Part shown: piece after piece, positions 6,267-13,466 of the stretch | Position numbering within the stretch: the first letter of the stretch is position 1 | How the letters are laid out: each line of letters opens with the position of its first letter | NCBI GenBank assembly: GCA_017632095.1 | Contig: JAGBSA010000134.1 | Location: 1 to 17,128, forward strand | Length of the DNA: 17,128 bases | Direction of reading: 5' to 3' | From: Bacteroidales bacterium | Lineage (GTDB): Bacteria > Bacteroidota > Bacteroidia > Bacteroidales > P3 | The notes under the pieces: model-generated | Database searches by the model: none | What the model was told of the DNA's origin: nothing | Seen by the model: only the letters and a program-made list of their open reading frames with translations | Position numbers and translations under genes: made by a program

Positions 6267-7358
6267 TTAATTCTTATCACGAATATCGTATTTCGACATA
6301 TCATATTTCTTAACGCCCCATTGTTCTTCTGATATGCTAGATTCAACACCCTCTATCTCATCAAGAGTTTCTTGAATCTTCACCCTCTCTCTTTTTTTCT
6401 TTATTCTATATTCGAAATACAAACAAAGAACGAACAATAGTAAGATTACACCACAAGCAATAAAGATTAAATTTTCGACAAAGTAGTTTCTATAAGGCGA
6501 AGTTAAAATTAAAACGCCTTTATCGAAGAAGAACTTTATCGCAATCATTGAAAGAGATCCAAAAACCAATAAACCGACATTGAGCTTTCGGTCATCTATC
6601 AATTCAGATTCGTGTTCTACTACAAACTTATATCGTTTCAGTACCGTAGGAACAGAAATAAATACTAAGCCTATTAGACAAAATACGGTAGAAAACACTT
6701 CTGTCCAAGTGAACATTGGATTGTACGGCAAGAAATAAAGATTTAACAAAATCGCTCCAAGAGTAACGGGAATGATTACACTTGCAGCCAAATCCTTTTT
6801 GAAGTTTCCGCTATATGGATTAACGATGTATTTCAGCAAAGATGCCGACCAATAAAATCCTGCAAAAACCAGAATCAAGATAACGAAAACAAACAAATAC
6901 TTCATCAAAAATGAAGGATATGTTATCCCCATAAAATCTGTTACAAGATTAATATTCCACAAGTGAAACAAATGTCCTGTCACGAAATTGCTGCCTAAGC
7001 GTACGAAACTGCAGATAAAAAGCCAGAAAAGGAATCTTCGGATTTGCAACTTGTCTGTTTTCCATTTTGTAAGCAGTAATATAGAAATCAATCCCAAAAG
7101 GCTCAAAGCCATTATCGGCATTCCAAACACCTCTATCACATTATCGGCAGAGGTCCAAATGCTATCGGTAGCTGCTGTGCTGACAGAATTGAAGTCAATT
7201 AAAGAAGTGTATATGCGAATTGGCGCTCCATGCGTAAAAGCGCTAAATCCCATAGCCAATTGCGCAACATAAAAAATCAAAAGGTAAGAAACAAGGAACA
7301 ATACAAGGTTGTTGATTATACAATTGCGCTTTAGCGTAAAACAGTTCTTTGTTTTCAT
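6267..7358 (-). CDS. Uncharacterised polytopic membrane protein, last gene of the pheT operon
   Basis: A 363-residue integral membrane protein of unknown function. Counting from the chosen start, hydrophobic segments lie near residues 17-37, 78-97, 108-127, 152-174, 190-209, 219-240, 262-278 and 296-318, so about eight are expected. A charged tail of about 45 residues (KKKRERVK, then KKYDMSKYDIRDKN) follows and should be cytoplasmic. The stretch AQLAMGFSAFTHGAPIRIY at the end of segment 1 resembles the zinc-site region of site-2-type metalloproteases but lacks the HExxH residues. I chose the ATG at 7358 because it forms an ATGA overlap with the upstream stop; an ATG at 7367 adds three residues. 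Co-translation ties it to the small repeat protein. Confidence 0.7.
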   Translation of the reverse strand: MKTKNCFTLKRNCIINNLVLFLVSYLLIFYVAQLAMGFSAFTHGAPIRIYTSLIDFNSVSTAATDSIWTSADNVIEVFGMPIMALSLLGLISILLLTKWKTDKLQIRRFLFWLFICSFVRLGSNFVTGHLFHLWNINLVTDFMGITYPSFLMKYLFVFVILILVFAGFYWSASLLKYIVNPYSGNFKKDLAASVIIPVTLGAILLNLYFLPYNPMFTWTEVFSTVFCLIGLVFISVPTVLKRYKFVVEHESELIDDRKLNVGLLVFGSLSMIAIKFFFDKGVLILTSPYRNYFVENLIFIACGVILLLFVLCLYFEYRIKKKRERVKIQETLDEIEGVESSISEEQWGVKKYDMSKYDIRDKN

Positions 7359-7771
7359 CGTCTCCATCTATACCAGAATAATTGATCTTTAATTTGTACA
7401 TCAAGGATAACTCGTATCCTCAAAACCATCTGAATAAATATTTCGAGTTCTCTTTCTTCTAGCCAACGCATTCCCTTTGGCTCCTTACGGCATGCAGCAG
7501 AGAAGTTAATCATAAACTCATCTTTAGACATCAATACCCATTGCACTGCCGACTTTTCTCCATCTATAGCATTACTTAGCACACCTAATTCTCCGTAACC
7601 ATTGTCAAACAACCAATGAAGTGCGTCTTCGTCTCCCAAAACGGCATTACTCCAAGCTGCAAGCTCAGGGTAGCCGTTTTCTAATAAGAATTTGAAAAAT
7701 TTCTTCTTACCTTTCAAAGACTCCAATAATGCTATTAGAATTTTAATGTCGTAATTAACCAAAGAAACCAT
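7355..7771 (-). CDS. Small protein of 25-residue repeats, coupled to pheT
   Basis: A 138-residue cytoplasmic protein with no signal or membrane segment. It contains three consecutive 25-residue units: F28-H52 (FLLENGYPELAAWSNAVLGD...), W53-Q77 (WLFDNGYGELGVLSNAIDGE...) and W78-R102, the last degenerate, plus a partial unit starting WLEERELEIF. The pattern WLxxNGYxELxxxSNAxxGDxxA suggests a two-helix solenoid in the manner of ankyrin or Sel1 repeats, but I cannot assign it to either family. The C-terminus (VLRIRVILDVQ) looks like a natural cap. The gene starts 2 nt after the pheT stop and overlaps the next gene by an ATGA, so all three are likely made together. Function unknown; a protein-binding scaffold is plausible. 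Confidence 0.75.
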   Translation of the reverse strand: MVSLVNYDIKILIALLESLKGKKKFFKFLLENGYPELAAWSNAVLGDEDALHWLFDNGYGELGVLSNAIDGEKSAVQWVLMSKDEFMINFSAACRKEPKGMRWLEERELEIFIQMVLRIRVILDVQIKDQLFWYRWRR

Positions 7772-7773
7772 AA

Positions 7774-10239
7774 CTACCTAAGTGTAGAGTTCAATTTTTG
7801 TTCAAATGTTTTAACAAGTTTTTGCATAGTTGCTTCGATTTGCTTATCGGTAAGCGTCTTTTCCTTATCTTGTAAAACAAATGCAACTGCATATTGTTTC
7901 GTATTTTCAGGTAATTTTTCCCCTGTATAGACATCAAACAAAGATACAGATTTCAATATCTTTTTCTCAGTTTGATATGCTAAGGTTTCTATTTGAGCAA
8001 AGGTAACATCATTATTAACCACCAAGGCTAAGTCTCTTCTAACTTCAGGATATTTTGAAATCTCTGCATATTTTATGTCCTTAGTAGGAAGCATTCTAAA
8101 TATTAAATCCCAATTGAAGTCAGCATAATAAACTTCTTGTTTAATGCCAAAGCGTTTGCACAACTGAGCTCTTAACATACCTATTGTAGCAACAACCCTT
8201 TTCGATTCCTTTGCTGTAAAACACAAAGCGTATTGGTATGATTCGTTCGAGATTTGCTCTACGAAGAATCTTGATTCGCTTATACGCAATTGTGCAAGCA
8301 CATTACAAAATATGTTTTTCAAGTAGTAGAAATCTGTACTTACTTGCTTTGCCTGCCAACTCTCAACTGTCTTTCCTGTTGTCAGAATTGCCAAATGCTT
8401 TGCTTGATTGTAGCGTTTTGTAACCTTATCCGAGTCAAATGATTCTACATTTCTATCGTAACAATTACCAAATTCAAACAATTTTAAGTCAGATGCTTTT
8501 CTGTTTATGTTGTATTCGACTGTCTCCAACAAACCATAAAGCAAGGTTTGTCTCATTTGCCCAAGGTCTTTGCTCAATGCGTTAAGCACTGGCACCGATT
8601 TCTCTGCAGGAAAATCTGAATTGTTTTCGTAATATGAAAGTTTGGTCAATGAATTATTCATTACCTCATTGAAACCATTTGAAGCTAAATAATCAGATAC
8701 TGAATTCTGCACTTTATCTGGGTTTGGTGAAGGTGTTTGATTTAGACAACTTCTAACAGAATCAGAAACTTCTACATTATTATAGCCATATATACGAAGG
8801 ATTTCCTCAATCAAATCACATTGACGGGTAACATCTACTTTGTTTGTAGGCACTAAGGCTGTCAAACCTTCGCTATCTTCACACTCTGTTTTGATGTTCA
8901 AATAGCCTAATATGTCTTTAACAAGCACTCTGTCTATTTGCTTTCCTATTAGTCTATCCATATCGGAGTAATTCAAGCGAATACTCTTTGGTGCTATCAC
9001 CTCAGGATATACATCTTTTATTTCAGAAGATATAATTCCTCCTGCTATTTCCTTAATCAAAAGAGCTACGCGTTTCAAAGCATAAACCGTTATATTAGGA
9101 TCTGCTCCTCTTTCGTAGCGGAAAGAAGCGTCTGTTTTCAATCCATGATGTTTTGCTGCCTTTCTTATAACTACCGGATCGAAATAAGCACTCTCTAAGA
9201 ACAAATCAACAGTTTCTGTGCTAACACCTGAATCCAAACCGCCATATATTCCTCCCATGCACATTGGTTCATCATTATCGCATACCATTGCCTCTTTGCC
9301 GTTTAGTTCTCTTTCAATGCCGTCAAGGGTTTCAAATTTCGTTCCAGCAGATTGAGATTTCACTACAACCTTTCTTGATTTTATTTTCTTCAAATCAAAA
9401 GCGTGTAATGGCTGTCCTGTTTCCATCAAAACGAAGTTTGTAGCGTCTACTATATTATTTATAGGGCGAATGCCGATTACTCTTAATCTGTCTGCCAACC
9501 ATTGAGGAGAATCCATAACTTTAACTCCGCTTATGGTAACAGCTGAATAACGTTTACAAAGATTTGTGTCTATTTCTATGTTAAGGTCATTGTTTTCGGT
9601 AGATTCTGTTGCAAAAGCATCTACACTTGGAAGTTGCAACTCCTTATTTTCATTCAATTGGGCCTTAAGCAATGCTACTAAATCTCTTCCAACACCTATA
9701 TGAGATGTAGCGTCAGAACGGTTTGCTGTCAAGCCAATTTCAAATACATAATCTTCCTTTATATTGAAATATTCCTTTGCTGGAGTCCCCACAACTGCGT
9801 TTTCGTCCAACACCATTATGCCATCGTTGTTATCACTCAAGCATAATTCTTTCTCAGAGCAAATCATACCCTCGCTCAACTCGCCACGCAATTTTGAGCG
9901 TTTTATTTCGAAGCACTCATCATCTGAAGTGTAAACCTTAGCCCCAACTTTCGCTACAATCACTTTTTGTCCTGCAGCAACATTAGGAGCTCCGCACACA
10001 ATATTCAAAGGTTGCTCCAAACCCACATCTACAGTTGTTATATGCAAGTGGTCAGAATTCGGATGCATCTCGCAAGTCAGTACGTGTCCAACGACATAAT
10101 TATTCAATCCTCCCTTGATTGTCTCTACCACTTCCACGTCTTCGACTTCCAAACCCCCGAAAGTCAATAATTCAGCAACCTTTTCTGCCGATATATCTAT
10201 ATCTACGTATTGTTTAAGCCAGTTATATGATATTTTCAT
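7774..10239 (-). CDS. pheT: Phenylalanyl-tRNA synthetase beta subunit
   Basis: The beta chain of the alpha2-beta2 enzyme that charges tRNA-Phe. It supplies tRNA binding and editing while PheS carries catalysis. The 821 residues are full length. Domains in order are an N-terminal start MKISYNWLKQYVDI; an EMAP-II-like tRNA-binding fold (about 48-150, VGHVLTCEMHPNSDHLHIT); the B3/B4 editing domain (about 215-385, with NNIVDATNFVLMETGQPLHA); the B5 domain (about 405-480, ending DLIEEILRIYGY); a synthetase-like core; and the C-terminal ferredoxin-fold anticodon-binding domain (about 725-821, SKYPEVRRDLALVV). pheS is not in the window. The gene lies 15 nt after the DPP11 stop with no terminator, so it probably shares that promoter. 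Confidence 0.97.
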   Translation of the reverse strand: MKISYNWLKQYVDIDISAEKVAELLTFGGLEVEDVEVVETIKGGLNNYVVGHVLTCEMHPNSDHLHITTVDVGLEQPLNIVCGAPNVAAGQKVIVAKVGAKVYTSDDECFEIKRSKLRGELSEGMICSEKELCLSDNNDGIMVLDENAVVGTPAKEYFNIKEDYVFEIGLTANRSDATSHIGVGRDLVALLKAQLNENKELQLPSVDAFATESTENNDLNIEIDTNLCKRYSAVTISGVKVMDSPQWLADRLRVIGIRPINNIVDATNFVLMETGQPLHAFDLKKIKSRKVVVKSQSAGTKFETLDGIERELNGKEAMVCDNDEPMCMGGIYGGLDSGVSTETVDLFLESAYFDPVVIRKAAKHHGLKTDASFRYERGADPNITVYALKRVALLIKEIAGGIISSEIKDVYPEVIAPKSIRLNYSDMDRLIGKQIDRVLVKDILGYLNIKTECEDSEGLTALVPTNKVDVTRQCDLIEEILRIYGYNNVEVSDSVRSCLNQTPSPNPDKVQNSVSDYLASNGFNEVMNNSLTKLSYYENNSDFPAEKSVPVLNALSKDLGQMRQTLLYGLLETVEYNINRKASDLKLFEFGNCYDRNVESFDSDKVTKRYNQAKHLAILTTGKTVESWQAKQVSTDFYYLKNIFCNVLAQLRISESRFFVEQISNESYQYALCFTAKESKRVVATIGMLRAQLCKRFGIKQEVYYADFNWDLIFRMLPTKDIKYAEISKYPEVRRDLALVVNNDVTFAQIETLAYQTEKKILKSVSLFDVYTGEKLPENTKQYAVAFVLQDKEKTLTDKQIEATMQKLVKTFEQKLNSTLR

Positions 10240-10254
10240 TGCTCTTTAATTAAA

Positions 10255-12411
10255 TTATTTCACGATTGTCATTTCATCAACCAAATGTTTAGCTCCTGCA
10301 AACTTGTCTATAATAAATAAACAGTAGCGAATATCCAAAGAAATGTTTCTACACTGTGACGGATCGTACATTACATCACTCATCGTTCCTTCCCAGTTTC
10401 TATCGAAGTTTATTCCTATCAAATCGCCATTCGCATCTAATACAGGGCTTCCTGAATTACCTCCTGTTGTATGGTTACTTGCTATAAATGCAACAGGCAT
10501 TTCTCCTTTTTCATTAGCATAAGGACCGTAATCCTTTGCCAAATACAAGTCCTTCAATTTTTTCTCAACAACATAATCATATATTTCAGGATTTTCTTTC
10601 TCCATTATACCCTCTATAGTCGAAAACGCCTTGTATTCTATACCATCTTTAGGTTCGTATGTTTTGATATTGCCATAAGCCACTCTCAATGTCAAGTTTG
10701 CATCAGGATAAAACTCTTTCTTATTATCCTTTTTCATTATACCATCTACATAAACCCTGTAAAGGCTGTCAAGTTTTGTATCTAAGGTAGCAAGAGTAAA
10801 TCTATCCTTTTCAGCATACTGAGTCCAAATGTTTGCAAACAACTCAATCGCCGGGTCATTCTCCAATTTCTTTATTTGTTTTGCCTTAAAGTTTTTTAGA
10901 ATTTTCTCTGCCTTAGCAGGATTCGACAAGAGCGAATTTTCATAAACCTCATCGAAATAAGCTTCCGGATTGTTATCATATTGTTTTACCACTATGTCTT
11001 TTAACCACGCATATTTATCTTTTGCATAATCATTATAGAAAACAGACATTGTTCTAATGAATATTTCTTTATCAACTCTGCGATGGTTAGCGTAGTCATT
11101 GGAATAGTGTTTCTGCAATTCAGCATAGCCTTCAGTTACAGTCTTTTCAAGATTTGCTTTATCTAATTCACCTTTCTTCGCATAATCAACAAGAGCCGAA
11201 AGTTGTTTTGCTCTATGCATCAAATCAGAAACAAGAACTGCTTCGCTCAAATAGGTATATTGCAAATTCAAATCTCTTATTGCCGAATAGGTTTCTCTCA
11301 TCATAGGAAGCACATTTCGGTACATTTCCTTATCTGCAGCCCATGATTCAAAATCTCTTTCAAAGGCTTTCTTCTTATCAACAGCGTTTAATCTCTTTAG
11401 TCCTCTCACTTCCCCTTGCCATTTCTTCCAGCCATTAGCTACTGAAGCTACTTGTGAGGCATAGCGTAAGCGTTGAGCAGGACTTTCATTCATCGCTCTA
11501 TTATAAACATCCAATCTGATAGTTCTCAATTTTATCCTTATAGGGTCGTCCATATTTTGGACAAAATCAACAGCGTCTGAAGTCAAGAACTGTTTTGTTG
11601 TTCCCGGATAGCCGAATACGAAAGTAAAATCACCTTCTTGTGCCCCTTTAAGATTGATTCTTAAGTGTCTCTTTGGAACATACGGCACATTATCCTCGCT
11701 ATATCCTGCTGGTTTGTTGTCTTTATCTGCGTAAACTCTGAACATAGAGAAGTCTCCTGTATGACGAGGCCACATCCAGTTGTCTGTATCTCCTCCAAAT
11801 TTACCTATATTGCTTGGAGGTGCACCAACCAAACGCACATCGTTGAATACTTCATTCACATACATGAAATACTGATTCCCATAGTAGAATGGTTTTATAA
11901 CTGCCTCATAATGCGTTCCCTCAGTTGCTTTCTTACGAATTGCAGCTATATTTCTTTCAATCAGCTTTTCTCTTTCCTCTTCCGAAATATTATCTCCAAC
12001 GCCTTGCAATACCTCTTTGGTTACATCTTTCATATAAACCAACAAAGTAACGCTCATTCCTGCGCAAGGCAACTCTTCTTGCTTGTTTTTTGCCCAAAAA
12101 CCATTTGTCAAATAGTCATGTTCTACAGTACTATGCCTAACTATGCTACCATAACCGCAATGGTGATTTGTCAAAAGCAAACCTTCAGCAGACACAAACT
12201 CACCTGTACAACCACGACCGAACAAAACAACAGCATCTTTTAACGAAGACTTATTTGCACTGTAAATATCCTCAGCCGTAATCTTCATTCCATTCTTTTG
12301 CATATCAGCTTGCTTGTCCGCCAATAATAAAGGCAACCACATACCTTCGTCAGCAATCACCCTGCCTCCAAAAATAAACAGCATAAAGGCTGCTATCAAT
12401 AATCTCTTCAT
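10255..12411 (-). CDS. S46 family dipeptidyl-peptidase, DPP11 type
   Basis: A secreted serine peptidase that removes dipeptides from peptide N-termini in the periplasm. The 718 residues begin with a signal peptide (MKRLLIAAFMLFIFGGRVIA, cleavage likely before DEGMW). The catalytic triad is visible: His in LLTNHHCGYG (residues 83/84), Asp in PRHTGDFSMF (residue 220) and Ser653 in GGNSGSP. In Porphyromonas gingivalis S46 enzymes an Arg 18 residues after the Ser (Arg673) marks DPP11, which cleaves after Asp or Glu, while Gly marks DPP7. Here FDRNWEG puts Arg671 exactly 18 after Ser653, so acidic specificity is inferred. The ATG at 12411 was preferred to a TTG at 12423. It is first in the operon with pheT. 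Confidence 0.93.
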   Translation of the reverse strand: MKRLLIAAFMLFIFGGRVIADEGMWLPLLLADKQADMQKNGMKITAEDIYSANKSSLKDAVVLFGRGCTGEFVSAEGLLLTNHHCGYGSIVRHSTVEHDYLTNGFWAKNKQEELPCAGMSVTLLVYMKDVTKEVLQGVGDNISEEEREKLIERNIAAIRKKATEGTHYEAVIKPFYYGNQYFMYVNEVFNDVRLVGAPPSNIGKFGGDTDNWMWPRHTGDFSMFRVYADKDNKPAGYSEDNVPYVPKRHLRINLKGAQEGDFTFVFGYPGTTKQFLTSDAVDFVQNMDDPIRIKLRTIRLDVYNRAMNESPAQRLRYASQVASVANGWKKWQGEVRGLKRLNAVDKKKAFERDFESWAADKEMYRNVLPMMRETYSAIRDLNLQYTYLSEAVLVSDLMHRAKQLSALVDYAKKGELDKANLEKTVTEGYAELQKHYSNDYANHRRVDKEIFIRTMSVFYNDYAKDKYAWLKDIVVKQYDNNPEAYFDEVYENSLLSNPAKAEKILKNFKAKQIKKLENDPAIELFANIWTQYAEKDRFTLATLDTKLDSLYRVYVDGIMKKDNKKEFYPDANLTLRVAYGNIKTYEPKDGIEYKAFSTIEGIMEKENPEIYDYVVEKKLKDLYLAKDYGPYANEKGEMPVAFIASNHTTGGNSGSPVLDANGDLIGINFDRNWEGTMSDVMYDPSQCRNISLDIRYCLFIIDKFAGAKHLVDEMTIVK

Positions 12412-12437
12412 ACTTCTCGCCAATTTATTTAATTGCT

Positions 12438-12447
12438 TGCAAATTTA
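12438..12447 (-). promoter_or_regulatory. -7 promoter element of the DPP11-pheT operon
   Basis: The minus strand reads TAAATTTGCA, a full match to the extended Bacteroidota -7 box, about 27 nt upstream of the chosen DPP11 ATG. A clear -33 TTTG at 19 nt is missing. With a start near 12432, the leader fits the ATG at 12411 better than the TTG at 12423. Confidence 0.6.
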
Positions 12448-12623
12448 CTAAATAATGAGATAAGAAATTCCATTTTTAAGAAAGTTTTTTGGTTTTTTGT
12501 CCATTTTATGGAAAATCTCACCTTAGCACCTTGAAAGCAACGAAAAAGCAACCAAAATTTTACTTTCTGTAATTCAATCAAATAGAATCTATTTTCTAAT
12601 CTCATTTCACGATTTCAACACTT

Positions 12624-12639
12624 TGGCACGATTATTGAA
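12624..12639 (+). promoter_or_regulatory. -24/-12 (sigma-54-like) promoter element upstream of the ECF sigma gene
   Basis: TGGCACGATTATTGAA matches the sigma-54 consensus TGGCACGnnnnTTGCW, with GG at 12625-12626 followed 10 nt later by GA where GC is expected. The spacing is exact and the -24 half is perfect; the -12 half has one mismatch. No TAnnTTTG box exists ahead of this gene, unlike its neighbours. Confidence 0.5.
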
Positions 12640-12651
12640 TGTATTTAAGTA

Positions 12652-12741
12652 ATGGAGCGAAAGTTTGTTAGGGTGAGCCAAAAGTTCAAAACACAAGAAA
12701 CAAACTTTAATTTATACAAATCAAAATTAAAAAACAATTAA
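12652..12741 (+). CDS. Possible 29-codon leader ORF ahead of the sigma gene
   Basis: ATG at 12652 opens a frame of 29 codons ending in TAA 13 nt before the sigma ATG. The peptide begins MERKFVRVSQKFK and is lysine-rich and unremarkable. The ATG lies at about the predicted start point of the -24/-12 element, so translation would need an almost leaderless start. In AT-rich DNA such a frame can easily arise by chance. Confidence 0.15.
   Translation: MERKFVRVSQKFKTQETNFNLYKSKLKNN
12660..12708 (+). repeat. 10-bp inverted repeat in the sigma-gene leader
   Basis: AAAGTTTGTT (12660-12669) and AACAAACTTT (12699-12708) are perfect reverse complements separated by 29 nt. They fall just after the predicted start point of the -24/-12 promoter, so they would form a stem in the 5' leader or act as an operator. 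Confidence 0.5.
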
Positions 12742-12754
12742 AAAATTAAGCCGT

Positions 12755-13291
12755 ATGAAACAGTCAGATTTTGAAAAACAACTACTTGAAGAGAAAAAAG
12801 GGTTAGATTTCTTCTCATTCTCTCTTACGCAAGACAAAGAAGATGCGAAAGACTTGGTGCAAGACACTATTCTCAAGGCGCTTACACACATCAACTCCTT
12901 TGATGAAAACACCAATATGCGAGCATGGCTGTTTACAATAATGAAAAACACATTCATAAACAACTATCGACGTAAGAAACGCATAGAAATGCTCTCAAAT
13001 AACGACTATACCGAAACCTTAATCCAAAATACAACAGGCATAAGTTCCCAAAAAACCGACCATGATTTGAATTACTGGGAGATGCTTCAACAAATAAAAC
13101 TTCTACCCAAAGAACAAAAGATTCCTTTCCGCATGATAAACCAAGGATACAAGTACAAAGAAATAGCAGACTTGTTTCAAATTTCGATAGGCACCGTTAA
13201 AAGTCGCATATTCCTTGCACGAAAGAAATTAATGAACAATCTTGGAGACAGAACTCAAAACATAGACACCGAAACCTTAGACTCCGAATAA
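12755..13291 (+). CDS. ECF (extracytoplasmic function) RNA polymerase sigma factor
   Basis: A 178-residue sigma-70-family factor of the ECF class that redirects RNA polymerase to a specific regulon. Region 2 lies at about residues 15-78: DAKDLVQDTILKAL is region 2.2, which binds core polymerase, and MRAWLFTIMKNTFINNYRR is regions 2.3-2.4, which melt and read the -10. Region 4 lies at about 112-162, with LPKEQKIPFRMINQGYKYKEIA and the helix-turn-helix GTVKSRIFLARKKLM reading the -35. There is no FecR-type or other anti-sigma gene next to it, so it is an orphan. Control may come through the -24/-12-like promoter and the leader hairpin. The ATG at 12755 gives the usual ECF length. Confidence 0.9.
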   Translation: MKQSDFEKQLLEEKKGLDFFSFSLTQDKEDAKDLVQDTILKALTHINSFDENTNMRAWLFTIMKNTFINNYRRKKRIEMLSNNDYTETLIQNTTGISSQKTDHDLNYWEMLQQIKLLPKEQKIPFRMINQGYKYKEIADLFQISIGTVKSRIFLARKKLMNNLGDRTQNIDTETLDSE

Positions 13292-13410
13292 TCCCTTAGC
13301 GAAAAAGGCAGTGGGGAAAATAAATCTTCGTTTTAGAAAATCAAAACGCCGTTTTAGTGTTAGCGAAACGAAGTTTTAATTTTCTGAAACTTGATTTCGA
13401 TTTCAGCTAT
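13292..13410. repeat. Nested inverted motifs after the sigma gene
   Basis: CTTCGTTT (13326-13333) pairs with AAACGAAG (13366-13373), enclosing the near-palindrome AAAACGCCGTTTT (13343-13355). AGAAAATCAAAAC (13335-13347) can instead pair with GTTTTAATTTTCT (13373-13385) at 12 of 13 positions, and CTGAAA (13384-13389) with TTTCAG (13401-13406). TTTTCTGAAA and TTGATTTCG are shared with the gap after radC. No gene is seen here. Confidence 0.45.
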
Positions 13411-13450
13411 ACAAAAAAAAGGAGAAGCCAAACGACTTCTCCTTTATATT
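13411..13450. terminator. Bidirectional terminator between the sigma gene and the coiled-coil lipoprotein gene
   Basis: AAAGGAGAAG (13418-13427) pairs perfectly with CTTCTCCTTT (13436-13445) around an 8-nt loop. It is flanked by A8 on the left and a T-rich run on the right, so it can stop both convergent transcripts. Confidence 0.85.
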
Positions 13451-13466
13451 TTTATTTCGTTTTGTC

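Larger units (their letters stand above)
12424..12754. other. Divergent intergenic region between DPP11 and the sigma gene
   Basis: This 331-nt AT-rich gap holds the DPP11 -7 box at its left end and the -24/-12-like element (12624-12639) at right. It also holds a 10-bp inverted repeat at 12660-12708 and a 29-codon open frame at 12652-12741. In the left half, AGAAAGT ahead of a T-run and GGTT is partly mirrored by AACCAAAATTTTACTTTCT, a weak imperfect repeat. No other gene is seen. Confidence 0.6.

Noticed and set aside
7355..7771. Frameshifted or truncated repeat protein
   Set aside because: The degenerate third repeat and short length first suggested decay, but the C-terminal cap looks natural and the ATGA overlap with the next gene argues for an intact gene.
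12412..12423. TTG start four codons upstream of the DPP11 ATG
   Set aside because: The ATG leaves a standard MKRLL signal peptide and a leader of about 20 nt from the -7 box, whereas the TTG would leave about 10 nt.
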